Below are positions 1 through 8,505 of a DNA stretch of 64,000 nucleotides, piece by piece. The position numbers and the translations under genes are program-made. The stretch is from Desulfallas thermosapovorans DSM 6562 (GTDB lineage: Bacteria > Bacillota > Desulfotomaculia > Desulfotomaculales > Desulfallaceae). The DNA lies in NCBI RefSeq assembly GCF_008124625.1, contig NZ_VNHM01000003.1, positions 163,606-227,605 of the forward strand. Direction: 5' to 3'. The notes beneath the pieces were generated by a model that did not search any database, was not told where the DNA came from, and worked only from the letters and a program-made list of their open reading frames with translations. The number at the start of each line of letters is the position of its first letter. Within the stretch, counting starts at the first letter, position 1.

Positions 1-1167
1 TTGGAACATTTTCTGCTCATCGGGCGTCAAACTATTAACAACATCACCGTCACCGGGCTGTGGTGCCGGGTTGGGCTCGGGGTTGGGAACCGGCTGGGGC
101 TGCGGCGCAGGCACAGGTTGCGGTGCAGGTACAGGTTTTGGCGCCGGGTTGGTACTGCTCTGTCCCCCGGTGAATATCTGTACAAAGTATTTCTGGTAGC
201 CCTTGCTCTGCACGGCAATACCCACACGGTCGTAATTGCTGTTTAATATATTGGCCCGGTGACCGCTGGAATTCATCAGGCCGCTATGGGCTTGCTGCAC
301 CGATGGTGCCATGGCCAGGTTTTCGCCGGCGTAATTATATTTGATACCGGCCCTTTGCAGCATATCAAAGGGTGAACCGTAGGTCGGTGAAGTATGGCTG
401 AAATAGTTTTTTTCCACCATATCCGCTGCTTTCAAGCGAGCCTGTTGCTGCAGTGCGCTATCAAACTGCAGCGGCTTTAATCCTTGCCGGGTTCTTTCCT
501 GGTTAACCAGGTTAAACATCTGCTGTTCATCGGCCGACATGCCGGGGGCAGGCTGCGGCTTGGGTTCGGAAGCCGGTTTAGTATCCTGACCGGGCTTAGC
601 ACCGGTTTGCTCGCCGGCGCCGTTACTCTCTTCGTTACCCGGATTAGACTCTTCACCCGGTGACTCCTCTTCATCAATAAAGATTTCCACCACGTAACAG
701 TAACTGCCCGCCGGTACCAGCGCCACGCCAACCCGGTCAAAATCAGGATTTAAGACGCGGTTTTTCAAGGTACCATTACGCATAAATGAGGCATGGGCGG
801 GCTCGACGCCGGTGGCCCGGGCCAGGTTTTCACCAACGGCCCGGTATTCCACCCTGGCCTCCTTCAGCATATCTTCCACTGTACCGTAAATGGGGGAGCG
901 GGGCCCCAGGTATTTTTTCTCCACCATATCCTTGGCTTTAAGGCGGGCCAGTACGGTGAGCATATCATCGGCCTTAAGGGGCTCGATACCCGCTTTGCTT
1001 CGCTCATTATTAATCAAATTAAATAATTGAACACCTTCCGCGGATAATTCTGTTCCTTCCAACGCCTCCGCACTTTCCGAGGCGGATACCGGACCCATCA
1101 GCAATGAAAACGCCATTAATACCGCCATCAAGGGAATCAGCACTGTCCATTTCTTTTGTGTCGGCAA
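1..1167 (-). CDS. Multi-domain CAP/SCP-like secreted protein (partial, C-terminus outside window)
   Basis: At least 389 residues, running off the left edge. The start is a TTG at 1167, preceded by an AGGAAAGGGGAG ribosome-binding site and followed by a hydrophobic signal-peptide-like segment ending near PVSASE. Two CAP domains (the cysteine-rich secretory protein fold found in YkwD and SafA-associated proteins) follow in tandem. Each opens with a LSAEG/MSADEQQ-xx-FNLxNxER motif and ends with an NxxxDRVGxA motif. They are separated by a Gly/Glu/Asn-rich linker. After the second domain comes a Pro-Ala-Gln-Pro repeat linker, and a third LTPDEQKMF opening begins at the very edge, so at least three domains are likely. 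The role is probably at the cell wall or spore surface; no catalytic function is certain. Confidence 0.85.
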   Translation of the reverse strand, partial: MPTQKKWTVLIPLMAVLMAFSLLMGPVSASESAEALEGTELSAEGVQLFNLINNERSKAGIEPLKADDMLTVLARLKAKDMVEKKYLGPRSPIYGTVEDMLKEARVEYRAVGENLARATGVEPAHASFMRNGTLKNRVLNPDFDRVGVALVPAGSYCYVVEIFIDEEESPGEESNPGNEESNGAGEQTGAKPGQDTKPASEPKPQPAPGMSADEQQMFNLVNQERTRQGLKPLQFDSALQQQARLKAADMVEKNYFSHTSPTYGSPFDMLQRAGIKYNYAGENLAMAPSVQQAHSGLMNSSGHRANILNSNYDRVGIAVQSKGYQKYFVQIFTGGQSSTNPAPKPVPAPQPVPAPQPQPVPNPEPNPAPQPGDGDVVNSLTPDEQKMFQ

Positions 1168-1457
1168 CTGTTTACTCTCCCCTTTCCTGTTATGCCATTT
1201 TTTTGCAAACACACTTGCGCTTGCCCGCAGTGTGCCTGTCCAATGTATGGATGGCTGGCATTAATGATACCAGGATGAGATAAGTATAGCAATTTGGGTA
1301 AAACAAGGTGAACCCCCATAAAATATGTCAAGATAATAGTTTATGGAATTTGATTAACTTTGACGCAAAATAACTGTTAAATGGTATAGATTGCCGCCGG
1401 TAACCGGTACAGGCCAGTTTGTACGGTAAATAACCGCTTGGACTGTGCCATTAAACC

Positions 1458-1520
1458 GGTGCCGGGTGCCTAACAGGTTGAAAAGTTTTTAATCTTTCAA
1501 CCTGTTAGGCACCCGGCACC
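1458..1520. repeat. Long inverted-repeat hairpin, GGTGCCGGGTGC family, copy 1
   Basis: Left arm 1458-1485 and right arm 1494-1520 are complementary over about 26 bp, with a short A/T loop. The outer 12 bases (GGTGCCGGGTGC) and an inner TTGAAAG are shared with the hairpin at 17329-17391, while the bases between differ but remain paired in each copy. Both copies are followed by AAAGG. It lies in a 470-bp stretch (1168-1641) where I see no gene. It could act as a terminator for the unknown gene at 1642, but the conserved ends suggest a dispersed palindromic element. Confidence 0.75.
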
Positions 1521-1641
1521 AAAGGGGTGGGCCATAAAAAAGCGAAAGCGCCAAAAGGAGGCAGCAACGCAGGCGCGGCGGCACCAATAGGGCTTGCGCT
1601 ACTCCAAAGGGCGTATAGCAGCACCCCCGGGGGGGGGTCCT

Positions 1642-2034
1642 TTACCCCGGCGAATAAAGCACTGCGCCCACTCCTTCCGTCAGGGCCAGGCACATGACCT
1701 TGCCATCGGGGCCATCAAAGAAGCAGGTTAAGATAAACAGTTTGTTTTTTAGTCCCCTTTTAAACCTCTGCAGCATTAACTCATCCAGGTTACACAGTGT
1801 CTCCAGGGCCATACCCGGGCCCCTTAATATCAATGTATAAAGCCCGTCGGTTTGTTTTAAAAAACTAATACTGCAGCGGGGATTGCCTTTTTTCTCCCGG
1901 GATAATTTATCAATTAAACGCAGGTAACTCTCCGCCACTTTCAGGGCGTCCTCCTTGCTAGGCAGGCGGGGGCCGATAGCCGGAATATCATTAAAAAATG
2001 TGAGGGCTACATCTCTGGTCTGGTAAACTTTCAC
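1642..2034 (-). CDS. Hypothetical protein, 130 aa
   Basis: I do not recognise a family. It starts MKVYQTRDVALTFFND and reads as a soluble alpha/beta protein without signal peptide, membrane segment or metal motif. The codon usage and hydrophobic pattern look like a true protein rather than a shadow. It lies 48 bp downstream of the serine-protease-like gene on the same strand and may be cotranscribed with it. The GC-rich tail near 1600-1640 (a run of G/C) follows the stop. Confidence 0.6.
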   Translation of the reverse strand: MKVYQTRDVALTFFNDIPAIGPRLPSKEDALKVAESYLRLIDKLSREKKGNPRCSISFLKQTDGLYTLILRGPGMALETLCNLDELMLQRFKRGLKNKLFILTCFFDGPDGKVMCLALTEGVGAVLYSPG

Positions 2035-2082
2035 GTATCAAACCTCCCCCGCGAGCATTTGCTTTTTGCCCCCGTACCGGCA

Positions 2083-3084
2083 CTAAAATTCTATTTCCAA
2101 CAGGTTCAGCACATTTTGTATACGGTTGAATATGCAATGGGTATCCGAACCGGCAAATAACAGGCCCACTGCTTTGTTTTCTTGATCTATTACCAGCGAA
2201 CCGCTGTCACCCGGCTGGCACATAACATCGGCCACCACCTGGTCGCTGAACCAGGCCGACTCATCATCCGAAAGGTTCACCTTCAAAGTTACCCCCATGG
2301 CAGTGACCAACCCCGAAGTAACTCCGGTGGTCCGGCCGCTTTTTTGCACCCACATACCTTCCCGGGCTTCCCCCACCCCGGCCACCGGCCCCAATTCCAG
2401 CAGTTCTTCGCCAACTAAACCATCATTCAACGGCCGGGCCACAGCGCAATCTACAATATTAGTGTCCCGGGTGTATTTGTAAAAACGCATCTCATAAGCC
2501 GGGCGAAGCAGCCTGATAAACCGGTTGCCAATACCGGCCACTCCTGCCGCCACCGGGCAATCAGACTGCTGGGGGGTTCTGATCAATGGAATAAACCTGA
2601 CCAGTTCCGCTATTTTGTCACTTGGCTTCCCCCCGTCATGGGGTCCGGGCTGCAATATTGCATCGCCTGCCCTGGCCCGGCCGTCGCTCCCGTTGGAGGC
2701 GTTGGCCAGTATATGGTTATTGGACAAAATAAGTTTCTCACCGGTTTTACTATCTTTAACCAGGGCCCCAAAGGTACCTGCGCTGATTTTATAATGACCG
2801 ATACTGCTGCCGGGTAGGGCGGGGCGTATTCTCATCACCCTGTCCAGTAATCTCACCCGGCCGATCTCAACCACATCGGTGTCTAAACCGTCAATTTTCT
2901 GCGGTACTTTTTGACTGCGGCGCAAATTGGCCGCAGGGACCTTTTTTTCCACAAAAATAATTATAGCCGGCTTGTCAGTACGGGTCATGCCCACCCGCTT
3001 GTGCCCCACTCCTATACCAACAACATTAGGCATGCGTAACATGCGTTCCCGCACTTTATCAAGGACGCGATAATGTTTTTCCAC
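2083..3084 (-). CDS. Trypsin-like serine protease, Nal1-like
   Basis: About 333 residues. A chymotrypsin-fold triad is visible: His in LSNNHIL (about residue 124), Asp in NIVDCAVA (about 212) and Ser in the CQPGDSGSLV motif (about 294). The N-terminal 90 residues resemble the accessory region of Nal1-like bacterial peptidases (PNVVGIGVGHK). No signal peptide is seen, so it is probably cytoplasmic or forespore/mother-cell located. The GTG at 3084 is preferred because AGGGAGGT lies 6 bases upstream; a GTG at 3090 would abut the ribosome-binding site. It lies just downstream of yabG, another protease, on the same strand, which suggests but does not prove a sporulation-related role. Confidence 0.8.
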   Translation of the reverse strand: MEKHYRVLDKVRERMLRMPNVVGIGVGHKRVGMTRTDKPAIIIFVEKKVPAANLRRSQKVPQKIDGLDTDVVEIGRVRLLDRVMRIRPALPGSSIGHYKISAGTFGALVKDSKTGEKLILSNNHILANASNGSDGRARAGDAILQPGPHDGGKPSDKIAELVRFIPLIRTPQQSDCPVAAGVAGIGNRFIRLLRPAYEMRFYKYTRDTNIVDCAVARPLNDGLVGEELLELGPVAGVGEAREGMWVQKSGRTTGVTSGLVTAMGVTLKVNLSDDESAWFSDQVVADVMCQPGDSGSLVIDQENKAVGLLFAGSDTHCIFNRIQNVLNLLEIEF

Positions 3085-3141
3085 AGTCACACCTCCCTTA
3101 CTGGTGCCATTTTATGCATGCCGGCCCCAAAGGGTTACCGC

Positions 3142-4017
3142 TCAATAAGGAGAACGGGGCACCCCCATCCGGTACTTGCCCCTGGTTTCCAGGCCTCCGA
3201 TACCGTCAAAACCGGTAATTGTAGAGGCAATGACATCGCGCAAGCCGATGGGATCATAAATGGAGGTGTAAGCGATCTTCTCCATTACAAACACGGGATC
3301 AAAGGCGTGTATCAACACCCGCTGGGGGGAGCTGGCAAAGTTGGCCCCAGCCGCCAGCAGTGATTCATAATGGGACTGGCAAGCCCCGGCAAATATCACC
3401 AGGTCATCTTTGCTTTTTTCGTAGCGACGGGCTTCTTTTACAGCAGCCACGAAATGTTTTGAATTGTAGTAATTATTAATATCCGAAAAATCCTTGGTAT
3501 CCTTTTTGAAACCATCATGGCCGGTAAGCACAAGCAAATCGGGCCGGTGCTCCAACAATAAGTTATATATTTTTTTCGCTTGCTGCTCCTCCGGTATGTT
3601 AAAACCGTCCGCCGGTATCTGCAGCTGGCGGTAAGTGGTCATACATAAATCAAGATATTCACCGTCACCGTCAATGTGCAACACCCTCCCCGGTACATCA
3701 AAGCCCTCCCATTCCCCCTGATCGCCGGGCACTGAACGCATCAAGGTTCTTTCCCGGTCCTTCTGGCGGCGCATAAATACTCTGCGCATCGCTTCGTGGT
3801 TTTTGCTCATGGTCATGCGCCAGTAATCCGCTATTTTACCCGGTTCAATTTTTACCAAATCGGCCATGGGAGCATTAGCACAAAGCCTCATGTCCAGTCC
3901 GTTCAAGCGAGCCATTTTCTTACCGCCATCACAATCGTAAATATCTATCACCTTAAAATAAATATCCAGCCCGTAAGACTTTCGTCCCACCACATCACCA
4001 ACTTTTATATCCGGCAT
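3142..4017 (-). CDS. yabG: Sporulation-specific protease YabG
   Basis: YabG (peptidase family U57) processes spore coat proteins such as SpoIVA and SafA in the mother cell. The 291-residue product begins MPDIKVGDVVGRKSYG and carries the family signatures VLHIDGDGEYLDLC, LVLTGHDGFKK and VAAVKEARRYE, with an internal FAGACQSHYE segment. The ATG at 4017 sits 7 bases after GGAGGGG, a better spacing than the TTG at 4020. Position next to rsmA/yabE matches the B. subtilis order. A sigma-K-like promoter precedes it (4044-4073). Confidence 0.95.
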   Translation of the reverse strand: MPDIKVGDVVGRKSYGLDIYFKVIDIYDCDGGKKMARLNGLDMRLCANAPMADLVKIEPGKIADYWRMTMSKNHEAMRRVFMRRQKDRERTLMRSVPGDQGEWEGFDVPGRVLHIDGDGEYLDLCMTTYRQLQIPADGFNIPEEQQAKKIYNLLLEHRPDLLVLTGHDGFKKDTKDFSDINNYYNSKHFVAAVKEARRYEKSKDDLVIFAGACQSHYESLLAAGANFASSPQRVLIHAFDPVFVMEKIAYTSIYDPIGLRDVIASTITGFDGIGGLETRGKYRMGVPRSPY

Positions 4018-4043
4018 CAATCAGCCCCTCCAGTGTTTTTCTA

Positions 4044-4073
4044 TAATTTATGAGTTATATGGTCCCAGGTGTG
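4044..4073 (-). promoter_or_regulatory. Candidate sigma-K promoter of yabG
   Basis: On the minus strand CATAAATTA (4052-4044) matches the sigma-K -10 consensus CATAnnnTA. An AC dinucleotide in CACACC (4073-4068) lies 16 bases upstream, as expected for the -35. B. subtilis yabG is known to be sigma-K dependent. The pattern is short, so chance similarity is possible. Confidence 0.55.
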
Positions 4074-4093
4074 AATCACTGCCGCATAAAAAA

Positions 4094-4136
4094 ATGCCGC
4101 TTACGGGGTGAAGAAACTTTCACCGCCGGGCGGCAT
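4094..4136. terminator. Hairpin between yabG promoter and glycosyltransferase gene
   Basis: ATGCCGC (4094-4100) pairs with GCGGCAT (4130-4136), enclosing a second stem GGTGAA/TTCACC. A-rich and T-rich flanks are present on both sides. It lies between divergent genes, so its function as a terminator is unclear; it could also be a regulatory structure. Confidence 0.4.
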
Positions 4137-4306
4137 ACCTTAAAAATACATTAAAAAAATAATACTCCAAAAGGCAACAACAAAGGGCTGTCAAAGGTGT
4201 CTTAAAGAACTTGCCCCCGTCCCTTCAGGATAAATATGTGCGCTGTTGGATTATGGAAAACACGCACACAGCAGCGTTCTTAAGCTACGAAAGAGAGGAT
4301 GGTTAC

Positions 4307-5089
4307 ATGTTTATTGCTGTAATACCCGCAAAAAATGAAGCTAAAAGCCTGGGTAAAGTAATTGCCAATTTACCCACCCGTTACCTGGATTGCATTATCC
4401 CCGTACTCAACGGCTGCACCGACAATTCACTGGAGGTTTTGGAAAATCTCAATTGCCCGCTTCTGGCCCCGCTGTGGTTTGACGAACCACTGGGCATAGA
4501 CGTTCCCCGGGCAGTGGGTGCAATGGAAGCGACCCGGCTTGGTGCGGACGGGATACTGTTCATTGACGGTGATATGGCCGGAGCCAGTGAAGAGATGCTT
4601 ACCAGGCTGGTGCTGGCCGTCCAAAACCAGGGTTTGGACCTGGCCCTGACCAACTGCTACCCGCACAATGCCCGGTATGCTATTCGCCCCCCGGCCGCTT
4701 GCCTGCTCAAATTGAGGGAAGAACTCAACCGTCACCTGCAACTGTTTCATCTCATCGGCACCGCCACTCCTTCCCACGGTCCCCATGCCGTTTCCGGCCG
4801 GCTGCTCCGGTTGGCTAATCCGACTGATTTTGCCATACCGCCACTGCTGCTGGCCAGGGCCGCCCGGGCAGGACTCGCCATCGGTATAGCCGCCGAAACC
4901 ACTCACCTGCACCTTGGTTCACCGCTGCGCGGTGCGGAGCATACCCGAAAAATTACCGAAACCATTATTGGTGATTGCCTGTCCGCCCTCCGTGCCAAAA
5001 ACGACCAAATTGGCCACCGCATGCTGGACGGGCGTGCTTACATCGGCTACCATCACGAAAGACGCTGGGATTTATTGAAACAAGGCTAA
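4307..5089 (+). CDS. Family 2 glycosyltransferase-like protein
   Basis: 260 residues beginning MFIAVIPAKNEAKSLGKVI, the typical GT2 nucleotide-sugar binding start. NGCTDNSLE follows and a metal-binding FIDGDMAG (DxD-type) motif lies near residue 85. No membrane segments are visible, so this is a soluble enzyme. The ATG at 4307 is chosen because the homology starts there and AGAGAGGA lies upstream; an open frame extends 32 codons further but has no GT2 character. The gene is alone on the plus strand within a minus-strand region and ends at a large palindrome. The acceptor substrate cannot be told. Confidence 0.8.
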   Translation: MFIAVIPAKNEAKSLGKVIANLPTRYLDCIIPVLNGCTDNSLEVLENLNCPLLAPLWFDEPLGIDVPRAVGAMEATRLGADGILFIDGDMAGASEEMLTRLVLAVQNQGLDLALTNCYPHNARYAIRPPAACLLKLREELNRHLQLFHLIGTATPSHGPHAVSGRLLRLANPTDFAIPPLLLARAARAGLAIGIAAETTHLHLGSPLRGAEHTRKITETIIGDCLSALRAKNDQIGHRMLDGRAYIGYHHERRWDLLKQG

Positions 5090-5095
5090 AAGTTT

Positions 5096-5139
5096 ATTAC
5101 AACCATAATAACCATGTACATGGTTATTATGGTTGTAAT
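5096..5139. terminator. 44-bp perfect palindrome, bidirectional terminator
   Basis: The 22 bases 5096-5117 are the exact reverse complement of 5118-5139 with no unpaired loop bases. It lies between the convergent glycosyltransferase (ends 5089) and ykuK-like (ends 5150) genes, which fits a shared terminator. Stems are A/T-rich and there is no long U tract. Confidence 0.7.
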
Positions 5140-5149
5140 AGCAGCAGTT

Positions 5150-5629
5150 CTACTTGGTGTGTTTATCCGCCACCGAGGAGGCACCGTACGCATCGGGCTT
5201 GATCTTAGCTTCAAACCCGCTGCCCACCACCATACCCACCACCTCTTTAATGAGTTCCCGGGTTTGCCCCTGGTTACCCACATCAATATGCACCTCAACG
5301 GGCATTTCCGCAAGACCGCTGGCGGAAAAATACTCCGCGATTTTGCCACCTAGTTCCAGGCTGAGGGCTGTTTCATAAAATATTTTTTGCCGCAGGCTTT
5401 TTATTTTGCGCTGTATTTTTTTACGGTAAAAGTACCTGGCCCCTTTGCCCAAACGGTGTATTACAACGGCGGTGACAAAACAGGTTTCATCCCTGACCAT
5501 GGAATCAGTACCGATAATAATTTTGTAAGATGAACTGGGCAAACCCCTGATATAACCGGTAACATCATCCATCATTTCCTCAAACGATAACTTCCCCTTG
5601 GAAGGACTGGTAAAAAACACATAGTCCAT
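5150..5629 (-). CDS. YkuK-family (DUF458) RNase H-like protein
   Basis: 159 residues. Family signatures are YKIIIGTDSM, FVTAVVIHRLGKGARYFYRKK and VEVHIDVGNQGQTRELI; the Asp residues in GTDS and HIDVG are placed as in RNase H-fold proteins. The biochemical role of the family is not established. It starts 11 bp downstream of rsmA and is probably in the same transcript. Confidence 0.85.
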   Translation of the reverse strand: MDYVFFTSPSKGKLSFEEMMDDVTGYIRGLPSSSYKIIIGTDSMVRDETCFVTAVVIHRLGKGARYFYRKKIQRKIKSLRQKIFYETALSLELGGKIAEYFSASGLAEMPVEVHIDVGNQGQTRELIKEVVGMVVGSGFEAKIKPDAYGASSVADKHTK

Positions 5630-5640
5630 CTCCTTTTGTG

Positions 5641-6510
5641 TTACCTTAAATTGGCATAGGCATCAGCCAGACGGGCAAACTCCTGTAAATTTAATGTCTC
5701 GCCCCGGCGCACCGGGTTAATTCCAGCCTGCTGCAAAATGTCAAGCCACCTATCCCTGGATAATCCTTTATCCATGCTGACCAGCGCGTTAAGCAGTGTT
5801 TTACGCCGCTGTTGAAATGCCGCCCTGACCAAAGCAAAAAAAACCTGTTCATTTACAACATCCACAGCCGGGCTTTTCCTTACCGTCATGCTTACCACTG
5901 CCGAGTCCACTTCCGGGCGCGGTAGAAATACAGTGCGGGGTACTTTAAAGGCGGTCTTGACCACCGCATAATAATTGGCGGTCACCGTGAGGGCACCGTA
6001 ATCCTTGGTACCCGGGGAGGCGCAGAGCCGCCTAGCCACCTCTTCCTGGACCATCACAACAATCCTTTGAGCGGCAGTGTGCCTTTCCAGTAGATGCATG
6101 ATCAAGGGAGTGGTAATATAATACGGCAGGTTAGCCACCACCTTGTACCCACCCGCCAGAGTACCGGTTTGGTCTTGAACCAGCCGGTTAATGTCCGTCT
6201 TCAGCGCATCCGCCTCCACCAGCGTGACATTATCCAGACCATCCAAAGTTTCGGCCAACAGCGGAAGCACAGTGCGGTCAATTTCTATGGCTATTACCCG
6301 CTCCGCCTTTTGGGCCAGGCGGGTGGTCAGGGCACCCACCCCCGGGCCGATTTCCACCACGGTATCGGTACTGTTTAACTCGGCAGCAATGATGATCTTA
6401 TTTATAATATTACCGTCAATCAGGAAATTTTGCCCCAAATTTTTTTTAATTCTGAAGCCGTGGCGCTGCAGCAAATCCCGTACTGCTCCGGGTGATGTAG
6501 GATCTAACAT
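5641..6510 (-). CDS. rsmA: 16S rRNA (adenine1518-N6/adenine1519-N6)-dimethyltransferase
   Basis: RsmA/KsgA dimethylates A1518 and A1519 in helix 45 of 16S rRNA during small-subunit maturation, using S-adenosylmethionine. The 289 residues show the GQNFLID start motif, the SAM-binding VVEIGPGVGALT (motif I) and the catalytic NLPYYITTPLI (motif IV), then the C-terminal helical domain. The length is normal. In B. subtilis ksgA lies between rnmV and yabG; no rnmV is visible here, and the yabE-like gene is directly upstream. Confidence 0.98.
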   Translation of the reverse strand: MLDPTSPGAVRDLLQRHGFRIKKNLGQNFLIDGNIINKIIIAAELNSTDTVVEIGPGVGALTTRLAQKAERVIAIEIDRTVLPLLAETLDGLDNVTLVEADALKTDINRLVQDQTGTLAGGYKVVANLPYYITTPLIMHLLERHTAAQRIVVMVQEEVARRLCASPGTKDYGALTVTANYYAVVKTAFKVPRTVFLPRPEVDSAVVSMTVRKSPAVDVVNEQVFFALVRAAFQQRRKTLLNALVSMDKGLSRDRWLDILQQAGINPVRRGETLNLQEFARLADAYANLR

Positions 6511-6579
6511 ACTATAACTATACCTCCGGGTGTTTAATAAAGATTTTTCATTATATCATACCAATTCAGCCCCACAAAT

Positions 6580-6611
6580 AAAAAGGAGAGGCAAAAAGCC
6601 TCCCTCCTTTA
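6580..6611 (-). terminator. Terminator of the yabE-like gene
   Basis: On the minus strand AAAGGAGGGAGGC and GCCTCTCCTTT form a stem around TTTT, followed by TTATT. It overlaps the stop codon of the gene at 6609. Confidence 0.65.
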
Positions 6612-7613
6612 TTCAAGCAAATATACTTTAACTGTACGCCTGCCCCAACTTAAGGCCTGACTGCGACTTTCCAGAAAAACATCAATCCGGTTTCCTCTGA
6701 TGGCTCTTCCCTTGTCCATGGCCGTGCAGTACCCGTACCCTTCCACGTACAGCCGGCTGCCCATGGGAATTACCGACGGGTCCACCGCCACAATTCCCAC
6801 ACGGGGGCTAACCCCGGTGGCAGTGTTGTTTCCGGTATAGGTATAAGCGGTGGCCACCATATCATAAGCACGGGAAAACCTGATGGTATTGCCACCCCTG
6901 GTAACGGTGCGCATGGTGCCCACCCGGACCACCCGGTCCACGGGTTCCTCAATAACAGTGCTGGCCAAAAGTTTCTTTTCCACCTCTTTACCGTTTTTAT
7001 ATACTATTTCCCATATCTTTTTTTCCAGTCCCTCTTTGCCGTTATTGATTACCCGGACAATACCGCTAAACAATGTATTATCCGCCTCCCGCTGTATCCG
7101 GTAGGGGATGGGTACTTCTTCCTCAACAACCTTGGTGGTGATACGGTCCACTTGAATACTGGTTTCCTTATCCAGCCGGGTATCAAGGCCGGGGGTCACC
7201 TGATCCCGCTCCCCAAGCACCACGCCTTCTTCCTCAAGTACCTCACCAACGGTTTTGGCAGAGCTGAGCAGATGATATTTTTCATTACCCACCTGCAATT
7301 GTACCGGCACCGCCCGGCGCACTTCAACCGTCATACCATCAGTCAAGGCGGTATCCAAACCCGGGTTCACCCGGTCCTTTTCGGCCAGGTCAATACCGTT
7401 TTCCTGTAACACTCCGGCAACGTCACTATAAAAAGTATGCACCTGCCACTTCTTACCGTCCACCAACAGATTAACTTCCTTTTGGGCCACCCGGTATGCT
7501 GAGATAATAGCCACAACCAGCAGCAAAACAGCCAGCCCTGCCGCCGCAACCCTGCCATTGAAGAAGTTGTCGGTCGGGGTATACTCCGCGGCGTTTTTGT
7601 TCCATAAACTAAT
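6609..7613 (-). CDS. YabE-like protein: DUF348, G5 and 3D domains
   Basis: A membrane-anchored, cell-wall-active protein related to B. subtilis YabE and resuscitation-promoting factors. A hydrophobic anchor (AGLAVLLLVVAIISA) is followed by two DUF348 repeats ending in PGLDTALTDGM/PGLDTRLDKET. Then come a G5 domain (KVVEEEVPIPY ... TVIEEPVDRVVRVGT) and a C-terminal 3D domain with the Asp triad in AVDPSVIPMG, TAMDKG and RIDVFLES. The start is odd: no ATG, GTG or TTG exists upstream of the anchor in this frame, and an ATT at 7613 sits 6 bases after GGGAGGG. The next conventional candidate, a TTG at 7526, would cut off the cytoplasmic part and half the anchor. Confidence 0.88.
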   Translation of the reverse strand: MSLWNKNAAEYTPTDNFFNGRVAAAGLAVLLLVVAIISAYRVAQKEVNLLVDGKKWQVHTFYSDVAGVLQENGIDLAEKDRVNPGLDTALTDGMTVEVRRAVPVQLQVGNEKYHLLSSAKTVGEVLEEEGVVLGERDQVTPGLDTRLDKETSIQVDRITTKVVEEEVPIPYRIQREADNTLFSGIVRVINNGKEGLEKKIWEIVYKNGKEVEKKLLASTVIEEPVDRVVRVGTMRTVTRGGNTIRFSRAYDMVATAYTYTGNNTATGVSPRVGIVAVDPSVIPMGSRLYVEGYGYCTAMDKGRAIRGNRIDVFLESRSQALSWGRRTVKVYLLE

Positions 7614-7920
7614 AATTATCCCTCCCTAAACAAACCACAACATGTAAACCCTGCCGGTACCAACTGTACCATAAATCCGGTTCGTTAAAATACATGTTAC
7701 TATAGACTATGCCGGTTCTCTTTAATTAGTTAAGATTGGTGGGAAGGTCGTTATCCGTGACTTAGCTTATAATATATTCGCCACATATTGTCTTTTTCCT
7801 GCCGCTCTGGCTAAGTTGTAAAACATACCCACCTGTATTGTATTCTATGCGGCCTGTCCCGGTTTTTATTACTTTACCATTTTTTACAGCTATTGAAAAG
7901 TCCCCCAGTAAAAATATAAC

Positions 7921-7947
7921 AAAAAAACAGCTGCTCAAGAGCAACTG
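7921..7947 (-). terminator. Rho-independent terminator of cobO
   Basis: On the minus strand CAGTTGCTC and GAGCAGCTG form a 9-bp stem with a 2-base loop, followed by seven T. It lies 13 bp beyond the cobO stop. I see no gene in the stretch between this and the yabE-like gene (7614-7920). Confidence 0.85.
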
Positions 7948-7959
7948 CTTTATTTGACT

Positions 7960-8505
7960 TTAAAACTCGATACCCTTTTGGGCCGGAATACCGGCGGCAA
8001 AGGGATGTTTTATTTCTTTCATTTCCGTTACCAGGTCCGCCAGATTGGCCACCTCTTCAGCCACATTGCGCCCGGTAAGTACCAGGTGCACACCGGGCGG
8101 TTTACTGCGGATTATATCCAGCACCTCCGCCAGGTCCACCAGCCCGTAGTGCACAGCATAGTTTATTTCATCCAGGATGATCATATCGGCGGCCCCTTCC
8201 ACCACAGCCTTTTTGGCCTCTTGAAGGGCATTTTGGGCCGCCGCCCGGTGCGCCTCCAAACCATCGTCACCGGCCCCCTTGATAAAGCCTTCCCCCATTT
8301 GCCTCATCACAAAGTTGGGGCCCAGTTTTTCCGCCGCCTTGAGCTCGCCGTATTTCCAACCGCCCTTGATAAATTGCAAAACCAATACCTTCATGCCCTG
8401 GCCCCAGGCCCTGAGGGCCATACCCAGCGCCGCGGTGGTTTTACCTTTGCCATTTCCTGTAAATACCAGCGTCAACCCCCTGGTGTTGCCCGGTGTCTGT
8501 TCCAA
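7960..8505 (-). CDS. cobO: Cob(I)alamin adenosyltransferase, CobO/BtuR type
   Basis: Transfers the adenosyl group of ATP to cob(I)alamin or cobyrinate diamide to make adenosylcobalamin. The 181 residues carry the P-loop GNGKGKTTAALG (about 17-28), WGQGMKVLVLQFIKG and DEINYAVHYGL, all typical of CobA/CobO. The start is a TTG after GGGGG. No cobalamin riboswitch sequence could be found in the 200 bp upstream, and no other cobalamin gene is adjacent, so it looks like a stand-alone salvage or late-step gene. Confidence 0.95.
   Translation of the reverse strand: MEQTPGNTRGLTLVFTGNGKGKTTAALGMALRAWGQGMKVLVLQFIKGGWKYGELKAAEKLGPNFVMRQMGEGFIKGAGDDGLEAHRAAAQNALQEAKKAVVEGAADMIILDEINYAVHYGLVDLAEVLDIIRSKPPGVHLVLTGRNVAEEVANLADLVTEMKEIKHPFAAGIPAQKGIEF

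Noticed and set aside
7762..7944. Open frame of 60 codons on the minus strand after cobO
   Set aside because: Its TTG start lies inside the cobO terminator hairpin, there is no ribosome-binding site, and no domain is recognisable.
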